The notes below the pieces were generated by a model. That model did no database searches and had not been told where the DNA came from. It saw only the letters and a list, made by a program, of their open reading frames with translations. This document shows, piece by piece, positions 11,001 to 18,316 of a stretch of 64,000 nt of DNA. Numbering within the stretch: position 1 is the stretch's first letter; each line of letters begins with the position of its first letter. Made by a program: the position numbers and the translations under genes. The DNA is from Paenibacillus sp. 481 (GTDB taxonomy: Bacteria > Bacillota > Bacilli > Paenibacillales > Paenibacillaceae): the NCBI RefSeq assembly GCF_021223605.1, contig NZ_CP075175.1, forward strand, positions 4,977,501 through 5,041,500, given 5' to 3'.

Positions 11001-14000
11001 CAAACCAAAAGGGGTAATGGTGGAGCATCGTTCGATTAGTAACTTGATTGCAGGGCTAGATCAGTTGCAAAACTTGGATTCGACGAAGACCATGTTATGT
11101 GTATCGAATATTGCGTTCGACGGCACAGTCTATGAAACACTATTTGCCTTGCTCAAAGGAATGGAAATTGTAATTGCCGATGAGGAAGCACATCACGATC
11201 CAAAGTTACTCTTGCAATTGATTGAGCAATATGATGTGAACATCGTGAAGGGTACACCGACGCGGATGAAGATACTTATGGATGAAGTTGGGGATGCTCA
11301 TCCATTACATGGTTTGGAAGTAATCGTTGTTGGCGGCGAGCCATTAACGGATGATTTGGCTACCGCTTTGATTGAAAATTGGGATATTCGTTTGTTCAAT
11401 GTGTATGGTCCGACAGAAGCAACGGTAGACGCAACTGGGATTGAAATTCATTTACATGACAAAGTTACGATTGGAAAACCGATTGCCAATGCACAAATCT
11501 TTATATTAGATTCGTACGGATCTCCGCTGCCAATCGGTGTGGCAGGTGAGCTTTGTATCAGTGGACCGGGCGTTGCTAGGGGATATCTTCATCGGAGTGA
11601 TCTTACCGCAGAGAAATTCGTTGCCAACCCATTTTTGCAGGGTGAGCGGATGTATCGCACGGGAGACCTTGCCCGCTGGCTTCCAGACGGTAATATTGAA
11701 TATATGGGCCGCATCGATGGTCAAGTAAAGGTTAGAGGATACCGCATCGAACTGGGCGAAATTGAGCATGTCTTGCGGAAACAACCTGACGTGCTGAATG
11801 CTGTTGTGATAGTTAGAGAAGATGCGGCAGGGGATGATTATTTATGCGCTTATGTGGTGCCAAATGATCAGGTAACTTTGGATATTGAAGCAATTAGAGA
11901 AAATATTCGTCTAGTTTTACCTGATTATATGATCCCAGCATATATCGTTCCACTAGTGCAGTTTCCTATTACGAATAATGGGAAATTAGATCGCCGCAGC
12001 CTTCCTGAGCCAGATCGCAAGGGAAGGGGCAATCAGTATATTGCTCCGAGAAATCAAACTGAATCAGTGCTTGTGAATATTTTCCGAGAAGTACTTGGTG
12101 TTGAACGTATTAGTATAAAAGATAGTTTCTTCGAACTTGGCGGAGACTCCATAAAAGCTATCCGGATTGTATCGAAGATGAGAAGCGCCGGTTATCTTAT
12201 TTCGGTACCGGATATTTTAAGTCAATACACAGTTGAAAAGATTGCATACAGAGTAGGTAGGGAATCAGAGATCCAATATGAGCAGGGTGAAGTTACGGGT
12301 CAGGTCATGAATACACCGATCTTACATGATTTTGGAGTAAGAAATTACTCTAATCGTAACTATCATAATCAAGATGCTTTTTTGTCAGTTAGTACAGATA
12401 ACGAAACGCACATTCATAAAGCATTACAAGCTGTTGCTATTCACCATGATATATTACGGGCTATTTACCGCGATGGTAGTCTGACCATTTTAAGTAGTAC
12501 GGACAGTAAACTTTATGAGTTACAAGTGTTTGAGGTTCAGGCTGATCTTAACGGTTCGGCGTGGTTTGAAAGCGCTTTCTACGAAATTCATCAAAGCATG
12601 AATATTAACAAGGGGCCTTTGATGAAAGCGGCACTTTTCAAAACGGAGTCTGACAATTATCTTTTCTTGTGTATTCATCATCTTGTCATTGATGCAGTGT
12701 CATGGCAAATTTTGCTTGAAGACTTGGAGACTGCTCTTCAGCAGCTTAAAGACGGAAAGGAAATAAAGCTACCATCCAAAACACTTGCTTTTAAAGACTG
12801 GGCGGAATCATTAGAACAATTTAAAAGTACAAACGAGATTACTAGCCAAGCGAATTATTGGAATACAATCATCGCAGCCATGCAGGAAGAGAAACTGCTT
12901 ATAGACGACGATCCGCATGATCATGGGTATGAAGATGTGACAATAACGTTCCGTAAGGATGAGACAGAACAGCTTATAAGGCAAGCGGGAAAAGCGTTTG
13001 GTACCGAAATTAATGATTTGCTTATAAGTGCAATCGGCGTTGCAACACATGCGCTGACGAAACAATCAAAAGTGTCTGTTTGTCTAGAAGGACATGGAAG
13101 AGAAGCGATACACAAGAAAGCGGATATCGATCGTACGATAGGATGGTTTACGATAAAGTTCCCTATTCGTGTTTCGTGTCATGATGATTTACAGAACAGT
13201 ATTATTGATACAAAAGAAATGTTACGGAAAGTACCTTTACGTGGGTTGGGATTTGGCTTATTACAAGGTGATTATTTGGCGATTGAGTCCGATATTCACT
13301 TCAATTATTTAGGACAGTTGGATACAGAATCGAATGCTACCCTGTTTACGAACAACAAGAGTTTAGCAAATTCGAATGGTACCGAAGGCGCAATGGATAT
13401 GAACGGGTATATTTCACAGAATATGCTACATTTTATTATCCGCTATGACCGCAGTAAATATAATAGGAACACCGTAGAGCGTTTTGCAGCATTATATAAG
13501 GAAAAGCTTAGCGATATTATCGCCTATTGCTGTGTACAAGACAAGCCGGTGAAGACGGCTTCTGATTATTCCTGTGATGACTTGACGAGTGATGAATTAG
13601 GACTGATCCAGGAGTTCATTGCTAATAAAGAGGATATTGCTGATATTTATTCGCTAACTCCGATGCAGGAAGGAATCTTATATCATTATTTACTGAATCG
13701 GCAATCAACCAGCTATGTTACACAATTGGTGTACCACTATAACGGTAATCAAAGTGAACATACGTTTGAGGTAGCTCTGAAACTGCTAGCGAAACGATAT
13801 GATGTACTGCGTACTGCAATTGTATATGACCATGGTGCTAAATCTAGACAACTTCTTTTGCGTAGTCGTGAAATCGAATATGCAGTTGTGGACTGGTCGG
13901 GCAAGGATGTTGCAGAACAAGCTTCTCATACTGCTACATGGATTGATTCTGACTTGCAACGGGGTTTTGATCTACAGCAAGAAGCATTGTTACGGGTTAC

Positions 14001-17000
14001 TAACATCATGTTAAGTAAAACTGAAGGGAAATTAATATGGAGTTCTCACCACATCGTCTCGGATGGATGGTCAGACAACGTCATATTTAATGACTTTATA
14101 CAAATATGCGAAAAGCTACAACAAGGCTTGTCTGTTGTCGAGCTTGAGCAGGGGCTAGTGGAAGAGAAGGAAAAGAGCTTAAATTTCAAGGACTTCGTTA
14201 ACTGGTTGGAAAAACAAGACGAAGAAAGGAGCTTACTATACTGGAGAGAGCTCCTACAAGACTACGAAGAGTCTGCTGACATTAAGCCGCTCCGTCAACC
14301 TGAAGAAACATCTAACGAGATGAAACGAATTAATCATAAACTTTCTGTTGATGTAACAAGACAACTTATTCATATGGCTGCAACGTACAATATTACGCTG
14401 AATACGATGGTAGAGACGGCTTTAGGTATCGTTTTACAGGAATTGTGCGGCATCAAGGATGTTGTATTTGGCAAAGTGGTCTCCGGAAGAAATGCTGACG
14501 TAAGTGGGATAGAGCATATTGCCGGAATATTTGTTAATACCATTCCAATTCGTATTTGTTGTGATGATGGAATGCACATATACGATATTTGGAGAAAAAC
14601 GCAAGAACAAGCGATACTAAGTGATCAGCATGGACATTGCTCTTTTGCCAAAGTACAACGACTGACTCAACAAAACACGGATTTAGTTAAAGTTTTGTTT
14701 ACATTTGATAACAATGATACATGGGATGAAGTAAGCCAAAGTGAAACTTCAGCTTTTCGGTTTACCGTGGAAGATGGACGGGAGCAAACCAATTATACGA
14801 CCACGTTTAAAGCGTATCTTGGTAGCAGTCAGCTACATGTCGATGTATTGTATGATCCTAGACAGCTGGCAGCAGACGACATGGTCAATGTGATGTCAAA
14901 GATACAAAATGTATTATTGGCATGTGCAGCAAACCCAGAAATGAAGTTGTCTGAACTAGAAACGACAACGGAAGAAGAAAAAGAGCAGATCCTAGGTGCG
15001 TTTCAAACGAAGCCAACTCCATATCCGCATGAGGAATCGATCAAAAGCTTATTCGAGGCGCAGGTGAAGAAAACACCGGATCGGATAGCGGTATCTTGCG
15101 GGACGGAGCAACTGACGTATGCGGAGTTGAATGCGAAGGCGAATATCGTTGCCAATAGGCTGCTTGCTACTAAAGCCGAGAACGAAACAGGCAAAGGCGA
15201 AACGATGGTAGCGTTACTGTTAGAACGTAATATCGATATGGTCATTGGAATACTTGGTGTAGTGAAGGCTGGATATGTTTATGTGCCAATCGATCCAGAG
15301 GCGCCGCAAGACCGTATCCAGTATACGCTGGCAGACAGCGGTGCAAGCTTGCTTCTTGTCAATCAAGGAAAAGAGCGGATGGTTTCACTTCCTGAAGGAA
15401 ATATGTATGCGATAGAGCATTTGTATGCGGATGAACCGGATACAGCATGGGGTGCACGGGGGGCAGAACTACAAGCCAATCCGGATGTATCCATAGCACC
15501 GCAAGATGCTCTATATATCATCTATACGTCAGGGACGACCGGTGAGCCGAAGGGAACGATAATCGAACATGAATGCGTCGTTCGGTTGATGCATAACGAT
15601 GACATGCCGTTTGATTTCCATGAAGAGGATGTATGGAGCCTATTTGCAGCCTACAACTTTGACGTATCGGTATGGGAAATGTACGGAGCGCTCTTATACG
15701 GAGGTCATCTCGTCGTCATACCAAACGACGCCAAAAAAGATAGTTATGCCTTCTTAGATATATTGCGTGAAAAAAGGGTGACGGTACTCAACCAAGTGCC
15801 TTCTTCTTTTTATAACCTGATGCAAGTAGAGCTAGAAGAAGCAGGTGAGAGACTATACGTCAAACATCTCATCTTTGCTGGAGAGGCGCTACAAGTAGGG
15901 AAATTAAAGGCATGGCATGTGAAGTATCCGGAGATGAATCTCGTGAATATGTACGGGATAACCGAGACGACGGTCCATGTCACGTACAAAGCGATCACGG
16001 CAGAAGATATTGCGCTAGATGTAAACGATGTCGGAAAAGCGCTCCCTACACTGAAGATTTATATGCTAGATGGGGACAAGCTATGCGGAATTGGTGTGCC
16101 TGGGGAACTGTGTGTGGCAGGCGTCGGCGTCGCAAGAGGCTACCTCAACAAACCGGAACTAACGAATAAAAAATTCGTAGCGAACCCTTTTGTACCTGGG
16201 GAGCGGATGTACCGGTCAGGGGACTTAGCCAAATGGTTGCCGGACGGGAGTATAGCCTATTTAGGCCGTATGGATGACCAAGTAAAAATCAGGGGATTCC
16301 GGATAGAGATCGGGGAAGTGGAAAGTGCACTACGGCAACTGGCAGGGATCCAAGATGTAGCGGTCATCGTACGGGAAACGCCTGATGGAGAGAAAGCGCT
16401 ATTTGCGTACCTCGTATCGAAAGACCAAGTCCAGCTGCAAGTGGTGAGACGGGACTTGGAGGAAGTGCTGCCGGCCTATATGGTGCCAGCGTATATGATG
16501 CAGATCGATCAACTGCCGGTGACGCGCAACGGCAAGCTGGATAAACGGGCGCTGCCGGAGATTGTGGTCGTAAGTGAGAAGGCATACACGGCTCCGAAAA
16601 ACGAACTTGAAGCACAACTATGCGATATTTTTAGTGAAGTACTGGGCGTAGAGAGAGTCGGCACGCAGGACAGCTTCTTTGAGCTAGGCGGGGACTCGAT
16701 CAAAGCAATACGGATCGTGTCGAAGCTAAGAAGTGCAGGCTATCAGATCGCGATCAAAGATATTATGCAAAAGTATACCGTTGAGGCGATTAGTTATGCG
16801 GCACAAAAGTCTGCCGTAGAGGAACAGTACGAGCAAGGTGAGGTAAGTGGCCTCGTACCGCTGACACCGATCATCAGGGAGTTTGCGTCTTGGAATCTTC
16901 CAAAGCCAGACCACTTCAATCAGGACATGCTGATGGAGATTGATCTGGACGATGAGCAGCAGCTTCGGAAAGTGCTAGATGCCCTTATGGCACATCATGA

Positions 17001-18192
17001 TATCCTGAGAGCCGTCTACCGGGAAGGTCAGCTAGAGATTCTAGGGATGAGTGATAGCAAAGCGTATGAGCTAAAGGTGTATGACTTTAGCGAAGAACAA
17101 GCAGCAGCAGAACTCATGGAAGCAGCATGTACGGAACTGCATAGCAGTATGGATCTGGAAGAAGGACCACTGGTAAAGGTGGCGATGTTCCGAACGGGTG
17201 AAGGGAACCTACTGTTTGTAGGAATCCATCATCTTGTGGTGGACGGTGTATCATGGCGTATCTTGCAAGAAGATATCGACACAGCGATCCAGCAAGTAAA
17301 AGAAGGGACCAAGATCGGCTTCCCAGCAAAGACAGCGTCCTATCAGGCATGGGCGGAGGCGCTGGTAGAATATAAGGACAGCCCTCTCTTGCAGAAAGAA
17401 CGGGCGTACTGGGAACAAGTCGCCACGCAGATGGCGGCAGGTGAACTCTGGATGGACGAACAGACGGGAGAATGCGGGTATGGCAGTTGCACGATCCATT
17501 TCAATAAGGAAGAAACCGAGCAGCTGATCCACCAGGCAAGTCGGGCGTATAATACCGAGATCAATGATTTGCTTATTAGCGCCTTGGGTATGGCCGTGAG
17601 GAAACTGACAGGGTCACGAGATGTCACGATAGGCATGGAAGGACACGGAAGAGAACCGATTCATAAGCGGATCGATATCGACCGGACGGTCGGATGGTTT
17701 ACAAGTATATATCCAGTGGTCGTGCCGTGTCATGAGGATATAGCAGAAAGCATCATTACAACGAAAGAGATGCTACGTAAAATCCCTAACCGAGGCCTTG
17801 GATACGGTCTATTGCAGGACGAATTGCCGGTCAGACCACTTGAAGTCATGTTTAACTACATGGGACAAATGGATGCTGAGGCGAAGGGGAGACAACTACA
17901 CTTCTTTAGTTCGGGCAAGGGATCAGCAGCTGAAAATATTGTAAACCGTAAAATCAATATTAACGGAAGCTTGCTGAAAGAACAGTTGCATTTCAGTATT
18001 GTCTATGACAAAAGCAAGTTATCTGCTGGGAAGATACAACTTTTTATTGAAACATTCCATGATTGTTTAATGGCTACGATTCAATTTTGTACATCGCAGG
18101 AGGAAGTGGCTATCACGATCTCGGATACGGATGCCACTGATTTGATTGCAGATGATCTCCAGATGATAAATGAGCTATTTGATCTAGAATAA
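2089..18192 (+). CDS. NRPS-A: four-module nonribosomal peptide synthetase, [half C]-A-T-E / C-A-T / C-A-T-E / C-A-T-E
   Basis: About 5367 residues. Approximate domain positions are: C-lobe fragment 2110-2890; A1 2900-4420, T1 4430-4640, E1 4680-5960; C2 6000-7360, A2 7370-8890, T2 8910-9120; C3 9210-10480, A3 10490-12040, T3 to 12250, E3 12290-13590; C4 13610-14970, A4 14980-16590, T4 to 16800, E4 16840-18090; docking tail to the stop. My ten-residue codes are A1 DAWVTAAVQK (hydrophobic/aromatic), A2 DAFWLGGTFK (matches Val), A3 DGYKVGVVDK (no match I know) and A4 DVWNIAMVHK (close to Thr DFWNIGMVHK). T domains before E domains read GGDSIK; T2, without E, reads GGHSL. C2 and C4 follow E domains and start in the DCL style (LxPLQEGILYH-like); C3 is LCL-like. 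The first C fragment lacks the HHxxxDG half. ATG 2089 follows AAAGGA; TTG 2068 is an alternative. The tail DLQMINELFDLE is a likely COM donor for NRPS-B. Confidence 0.95.
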   Translation: MRKFVPNKKHEEDMIWLEKSDQQKGLSYWSDVLAEYEEVAEIKPIYTPQESEQYIQSLAVTLSPEDAWQLRELIATHQLTVSHVVETAWGVVLQAYSGLKDVVFGKVMSEHKADVRGTEGIEGQFMNTIPVRVASTEDMSILELIKEMQQQGTESEQYAYCSLAEIQAQMEQKQNLIQVLYRFENDYASENKLTDVMCELEDGLEQTKYNLMLCAYEYEGKIVCEILYNTSVYAREDIAQIVVRLEHVIQVIVATPEGKLSELDTITKEEQAQILGSFNDTGLPYAQDKTIPALWEEQVAHTPDAIAVVYEDNHVTYEALNKKINQVAWALRGLDIKPDDRVLIVAERSVEMIAGMYGIIKAGAAYVPIDPTFPAERIQFILADCKPKAVLVYKATIETDLPTINLADDMLWEGMCDNPEQINRPHDLAYIIYTSGTTGQPKGVMLEHGGVVSLRHHLLKQYNVTSQDNVLQFSNYVFDASVWEMTLSLLLGATLTLVSKSIIADVTRFNSFMQESKITLAVLPPQYYIQTELTGVRWLTTAGAATNETVIEQTRNSDIGYCNAYGPTECTVQATYWEDDGISSVPSNIPIGKPIANSHVYILDGDKLCGIGVPGELCVAGVGVARGYLNKPELTRKKFVANPFVPGERMYRSGDLAKWLPDGNIAYLGRIDEQVKIRGFRIEPGEVENALRQLEGIQDAAVIVRETPDGEKALSAYLVSKARVQLQAVRQHLEEILPAYMVPAYMMQIDQLPVTRNGKLDKRALPEIVAVSEREYIAPQNELEEQLCNILSEVLGVERVGMKDSFFELGGDSIKAIRIISKLRSMGYHIAIKDIMQRNTVGTISYAVQKSVIQEQYEQDEVSGLVPLTPIVREFATWNLPQPHHFNQDMLMEIELEDETQLREVLDALMAHHDILRSVYREGQLEILGMSDNRAYELKVYDYSEEQAAARLMDATCTDLHSSIDLEEGPLVKAAMFRTGEGNLLFLGIHHIVVDGISWRILQEDISTAIQQVKEGTKIRFPAKTASYKAWAEALAEYKGSPLLQKERSYWERVATQMESGKLGMNEQTGESGYGNYTIHLSEEETTQLIHQAGRAYHTEINDLLISALGMTVKKLTGAKDVTIGMEGHGREPIHKRIDIDRTIGWFTSVYPVVVSCHDEIAKSIITTKEILRKIPNRGLGYGLLQEQLPVCPLDMLFNYMGQMDAEAKGKKLHFFSSGKGLADENKMLSELFINGVISERKLTFTFRYNRGLFSSSTIQRFAELYKACTQSMIAHCMQQEESVRTPSDYSAISLTDEDLSVLHRLYPEKNDIQDIFDLLPLQEGILYHDLKNSSSEYLTQFVYQVNQHINPNFMRSAFQCLLKKHDVLRTAIVYEGLKHPKQIILSHRSLDWEEIDLTAYDEKEQLARLNERIEMDVKRGFDLQLDALFRIKMIKLSTNCTQLIWSFHHIIADGWCSELLCNDLKNYYNLLQDGYRTYDVEQVIEQEKFQVATYGDYIQWFQNQDEELALTYWYERLRDYDLTYKYRPYFEPPYSSSNLAQVKKKLDVELTSRLLLLAQAHQITINTITEAAWGIVLQQLNFTNDIVFGKVISGRHAEVRGIESIVGLFINTIPVRVSADENTTIVALLQELQDQGIESTMHAHCSLVKIQEQTAQKSDLISSLFVFENHLAQEQQSEHTDGLQLALVSSRDETNYSLNLLAAVEEEALRFTVLYNPNKHAVEEVEMMLSMLNHVLCAFAEYPEKKIFDVEFIPNEDKARILGEFNNTASTYPKHKSIPDLFEEQAQLTPDQICVVYDKEQLSYQQLDKAAQGIATELRKRGVSSGQLIGIVCEKSVHMIVGLLGILKAGCGYVPINTDEPDNRLRFILEDCGLNIVLCGDVKGDTIHVLQEYCTVIDLNGSYAAMTERALVTADDIAYVMYTSGTTGYPKGVCVTHQNVVRLVKQTNYVDLSGAHILLTGALSFDASTFEIWGALLNGGKLVLADTQSITDGNMLGTLIYEHQITMMWMTAQLFNYMVDTRCEVFQPLQYLLVGGERLSAKHIQAVREKHPKLSVINGYGPTENTTFSVTYAIDTDYSNIPIGKPISNSTAYILDKKMQLCGIGVPGELVVGGDGVAKGYMNQPQLTVEKFIENSLIPDERLYRSGDIAMWLPDGNIAYIGRMDDQVKIRGYRIEVGEVEHALRRLEGIQDAIVIVGEQDRQDGSEKELYAYLVSSTEIQMHNVRNSLGETLPAYMVPQHMIQIEKVPMTRNGKVDKRALSEIQIVHEQQYTAAATELEVILCNIFGDVLSVERVGIYDDFFALGGHSLHAVRVINQIEAMIGIRLPITELFEHPHIKALSQHLELISAGHTTQNTLYTKTVFEPIPHAMQKETYRMSSAQKRLYAIQEMDPHSTAYNMTLWRRMDADLDIERLQLALKQLIQRHESLRTSFHMENGEAIQRIHDHVPFTLLITEEEDDDTRFVRAFDLSQAPLLRVKVTKVTNQKEGSYLLAFDMHHIISDGTSINNLMHDLSKLYNGEPLEKMPIQYKDYSEWLQTQDITEHETYWLNSLQGEIPLLDLPTDFTRPQVQQYTGKAVVSHVELREAVTALSRASGATEYMILLSTWMMLLSKYSRQDDIIVGCPVNGRLHYDTEPLIGMFVNTIALRGRPSEKKNFVDFLSEMKEACLKGIEHQAYPLEDLVDTMGLHRDMSRNPLFDVLFVLQNNEEADFDFYGINSMDVHDEYSLQQTSAKFDLTLEVTPMASGYRIEVRYATSLYHEDSVRRMLKHYETLLAAVTQSPKLEICQLPMMTQAERQHILTAFNATSCVYDATTPIHEQFEQIVQAMPHKTALRFRDQALTYEQLNVRANQLARILQLHGTRRGDFVGILLGRSIEMMVGILATLKVGAAYVPIDPTYPLERVHYMVENSELSTVLTQRQYDDTIELPSHVRRIHVDQEKYDESSHNLHTIADATDIAYIIYTSGSTGKPKGVMVEHRSISNLIAGLDQLQNLDSTKTMLCVSNIAFDGTVYETLFALLKGMEIVIADEEAHHDPKLLLQLIEQYDVNIVKGTPTRMKILMDEVGDAHPLHGLEVIVVGGEPLTDDLATALIENWDIRLFNVYGPTEATVDATGIEIHLHDKVTIGKPIANAQIFILDSYGSPLPIGVAGELCISGPGVARGYLHRSDLTAEKFVANPFLQGERMYRTGDLARWLPDGNIEYMGRIDGQVKVRGYRIELGEIEHVLRKQPDVLNAVVIVREDAAGDDYLCAYVVPNDQVTLDIEAIRENIRLVLPDYMIPAYIVPLVQFPITNNGKLDRRSLPEPDRKGRGNQYIAPRNQTESVLVNIFREVLGVERISIKDSFFELGGDSIKAIRIVSKMRSAGYLISVPDILSQYTVEKIAYRVGRESEIQYEQGEVTGQVMNTPILHDFGVRNYSNRNYHNQDAFLSVSTDNETHIHKALQAVAIHHDILRAIYRDGSLTILSSTDSKLYELQVFEVQADLNGSAWFESAFYEIHQSMNINKGPLMKAALFKTESDNYLFLCIHHLVIDAVSWQILLEDLETALQQLKDGKEIKLPSKTLAFKDWAESLEQFKSTNEITSQANYWNTIIAAMQEEKLLIDDDPHDHGYEDVTITFRKDETEQLIRQAGKAFGTEINDLLISAIGVATHALTKQSKVSVCLEGHGREAIHKKADIDRTIGWFTIKFPIRVSCHDDLQNSIIDTKEMLRKVPLRGLGFGLLQGDYLAIESDIHFNYLGQLDTESNATLFTNNKSLANSNGTEGAMDMNGYISQNMLHFIIRYDRSKYNRNTVERFAALYKEKLSDIIAYCCVQDKPVKTASDYSCDDLTSDELGLIQEFIANKEDIADIYSLTPMQEGILYHYLLNRQSTSYVTQLVYHYNGNQSEHTFEVALKLLAKRYDVLRTAIVYDHGAKSRQLLLRSREIEYAVVDWSGKDVAEQASHTATWIDSDLQRGFDLQQEALLRVTNIMLSKTEGKLIWSSHHIVSDGWSDNVIFNDFIQICEKLQQGLSVVELEQGLVEEKEKSLNFKDFVNWLEKQDEERSLLYWRELLQDYEESADIKPLRQPEETSNEMKRINHKLSVDVTRQLIHMAATYNITLNTMVETALGIVLQELCGIKDVVFGKVVSGRNADVSGIEHIAGIFVNTIPIRICCDDGMHIYDIWRKTQEQAILSDQHGHCSFAKVQRLTQQNTDLVKVLFTFDNNDTWDEVSQSETSAFRFTVEDGREQTNYTTTFKAYLGSSQLHVDVLYDPRQLAADDMVNVMSKIQNVLLACAANPEMKLSELETTTEEEKEQILGAFQTKPTPYPHEESIKSLFEAQVKKTPDRIAVSCGTEQLTYAELNAKANIVANRLLATKAENETGKGETMVALLLERNIDMVIGILGVVKAGYVYVPIDPEAPQDRIQYTLADSGASLLLVNQGKERMVSLPEGNMYAIEHLYADEPDTAWGARGAELQANPDVSIAPQDALYIIYTSGTTGEPKGTIIEHECVVRLMHNDDMPFDFHEEDVWSLFAAYNFDVSVWEMYGALLYGGHLVVIPNDAKKDSYAFLDILREKRVTVLNQVPSSFYNLMQVELEEAGERLYVKHLIFAGEALQVGKLKAWHVKYPEMNLVNMYGITETTVHVTYKAITAEDIALDVNDVGKALPTLKIYMLDGDKLCGIGVPGELCVAGVGVARGYLNKPELTNKKFVANPFVPGERMYRSGDLAKWLPDGSIAYLGRMDDQVKIRGFRIEIGEVESALRQLAGIQDVAVIVRETPDGEKALFAYLVSKDQVQLQVVRRDLEEVLPAYMVPAYMMQIDQLPVTRNGKLDKRALPEIVVVSEKAYTAPKNELEAQLCDIFSEVLGVERVGTQDSFFELGGDSIKAIRIVSKLRSAGYQIAIKDIMQKYTVEAISYAAQKSAVEEQYEQGEVSGLVPLTPIIREFASWNLPKPDHFNQDMLMEIDLDDEQQLRKVLDALMAHHDILRAVYREGQLEILGMSDSKAYELKVYDFSEEQAAAELMEAACTELHSSMDLEEGPLVKVAMFRTGEGNLLFVGIHHLVVDGVSWRILQEDIDTAIQQVKEGTKIGFPAKTASYQAWAEALVEYKDSPLLQKERAYWEQVATQMAAGELWMDEQTGECGYGSCTIHFNKEETEQLIHQASRAYNTEINDLLISALGMAVRKLTGSRDVTIGMEGHGREPIHKRIDIDRTVGWFTSIYPVVVPCHEDIAESIITTKEMLRKIPNRGLGYGLLQDELPVRPLEVMFNYMGQMDAEAKGRQLHFFSSGKGSAAENIVNRKININGSLLKEQLHFSIVYDKSKLSAGKIQLFIETFHDCLMATIQFCTSQEEVAITISDTDATDLIADDLQMINELFDLE
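14989..17930 (+). repeat. A-T-E cassette of NRPS-A near-identical to cassettes in NRPS-B
   Basis: From CAGATCCTAGGTGCG at the C-A junction to the end of the E-domain core (TTCGGGCAAGGGATCAGC), the DNA is almost identical over long stretches to the Thr-type cassettes of NRPS-B starting near 24150 and 33150. Differences are scattered single bases, for example AACGAA versus AGCGAA near 15181. The preceding C domain and the following tail are clearly diverged. Confidence 0.85.
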
Positions 18193-18306
18193 ATCTATTA
18201 TAAGGTGGCATCACGATCTCAGATACGGATGCCACTGATTTGGTTACAGACGATTTCCAGGTGATAAATGAGCTATTCGATCTAGAATAAATCTACTATA
18301 AGGTGG
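18112..18306 (+). repeat. 98-bp tandem duplication of the NRPS-A docking tail, stop codon and leader
   Basis: Copy 1 (18112-18209) encodes the last residues of NRPS-A and includes its TAA stop and ATAAGGTGG. Copy 2 (18210-about 18306) repeats it at about 90% identity and ends just before the ribosome binding site of NRPS-B. The period of 98 is not a multiple of three. Copy 2 still reads as the same tail (ITISDTDATDLVTDDFQVIN...DLE, stop), with several conservative changes and no internal stop, though it lies after the stop. Confidence 0.92.
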
Positions 18307-18316
18307 AGGAGCATAC

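Noticed and set aside
18210-18306. Possible programmed frameshift continuing NRPS-A into the second tail copy
   Set aside because: The first copy has its own TAA and the period of 98 bp puts the second copy in another frame. No slippery site is visible before the stop. A duplication is the simpler explanation.
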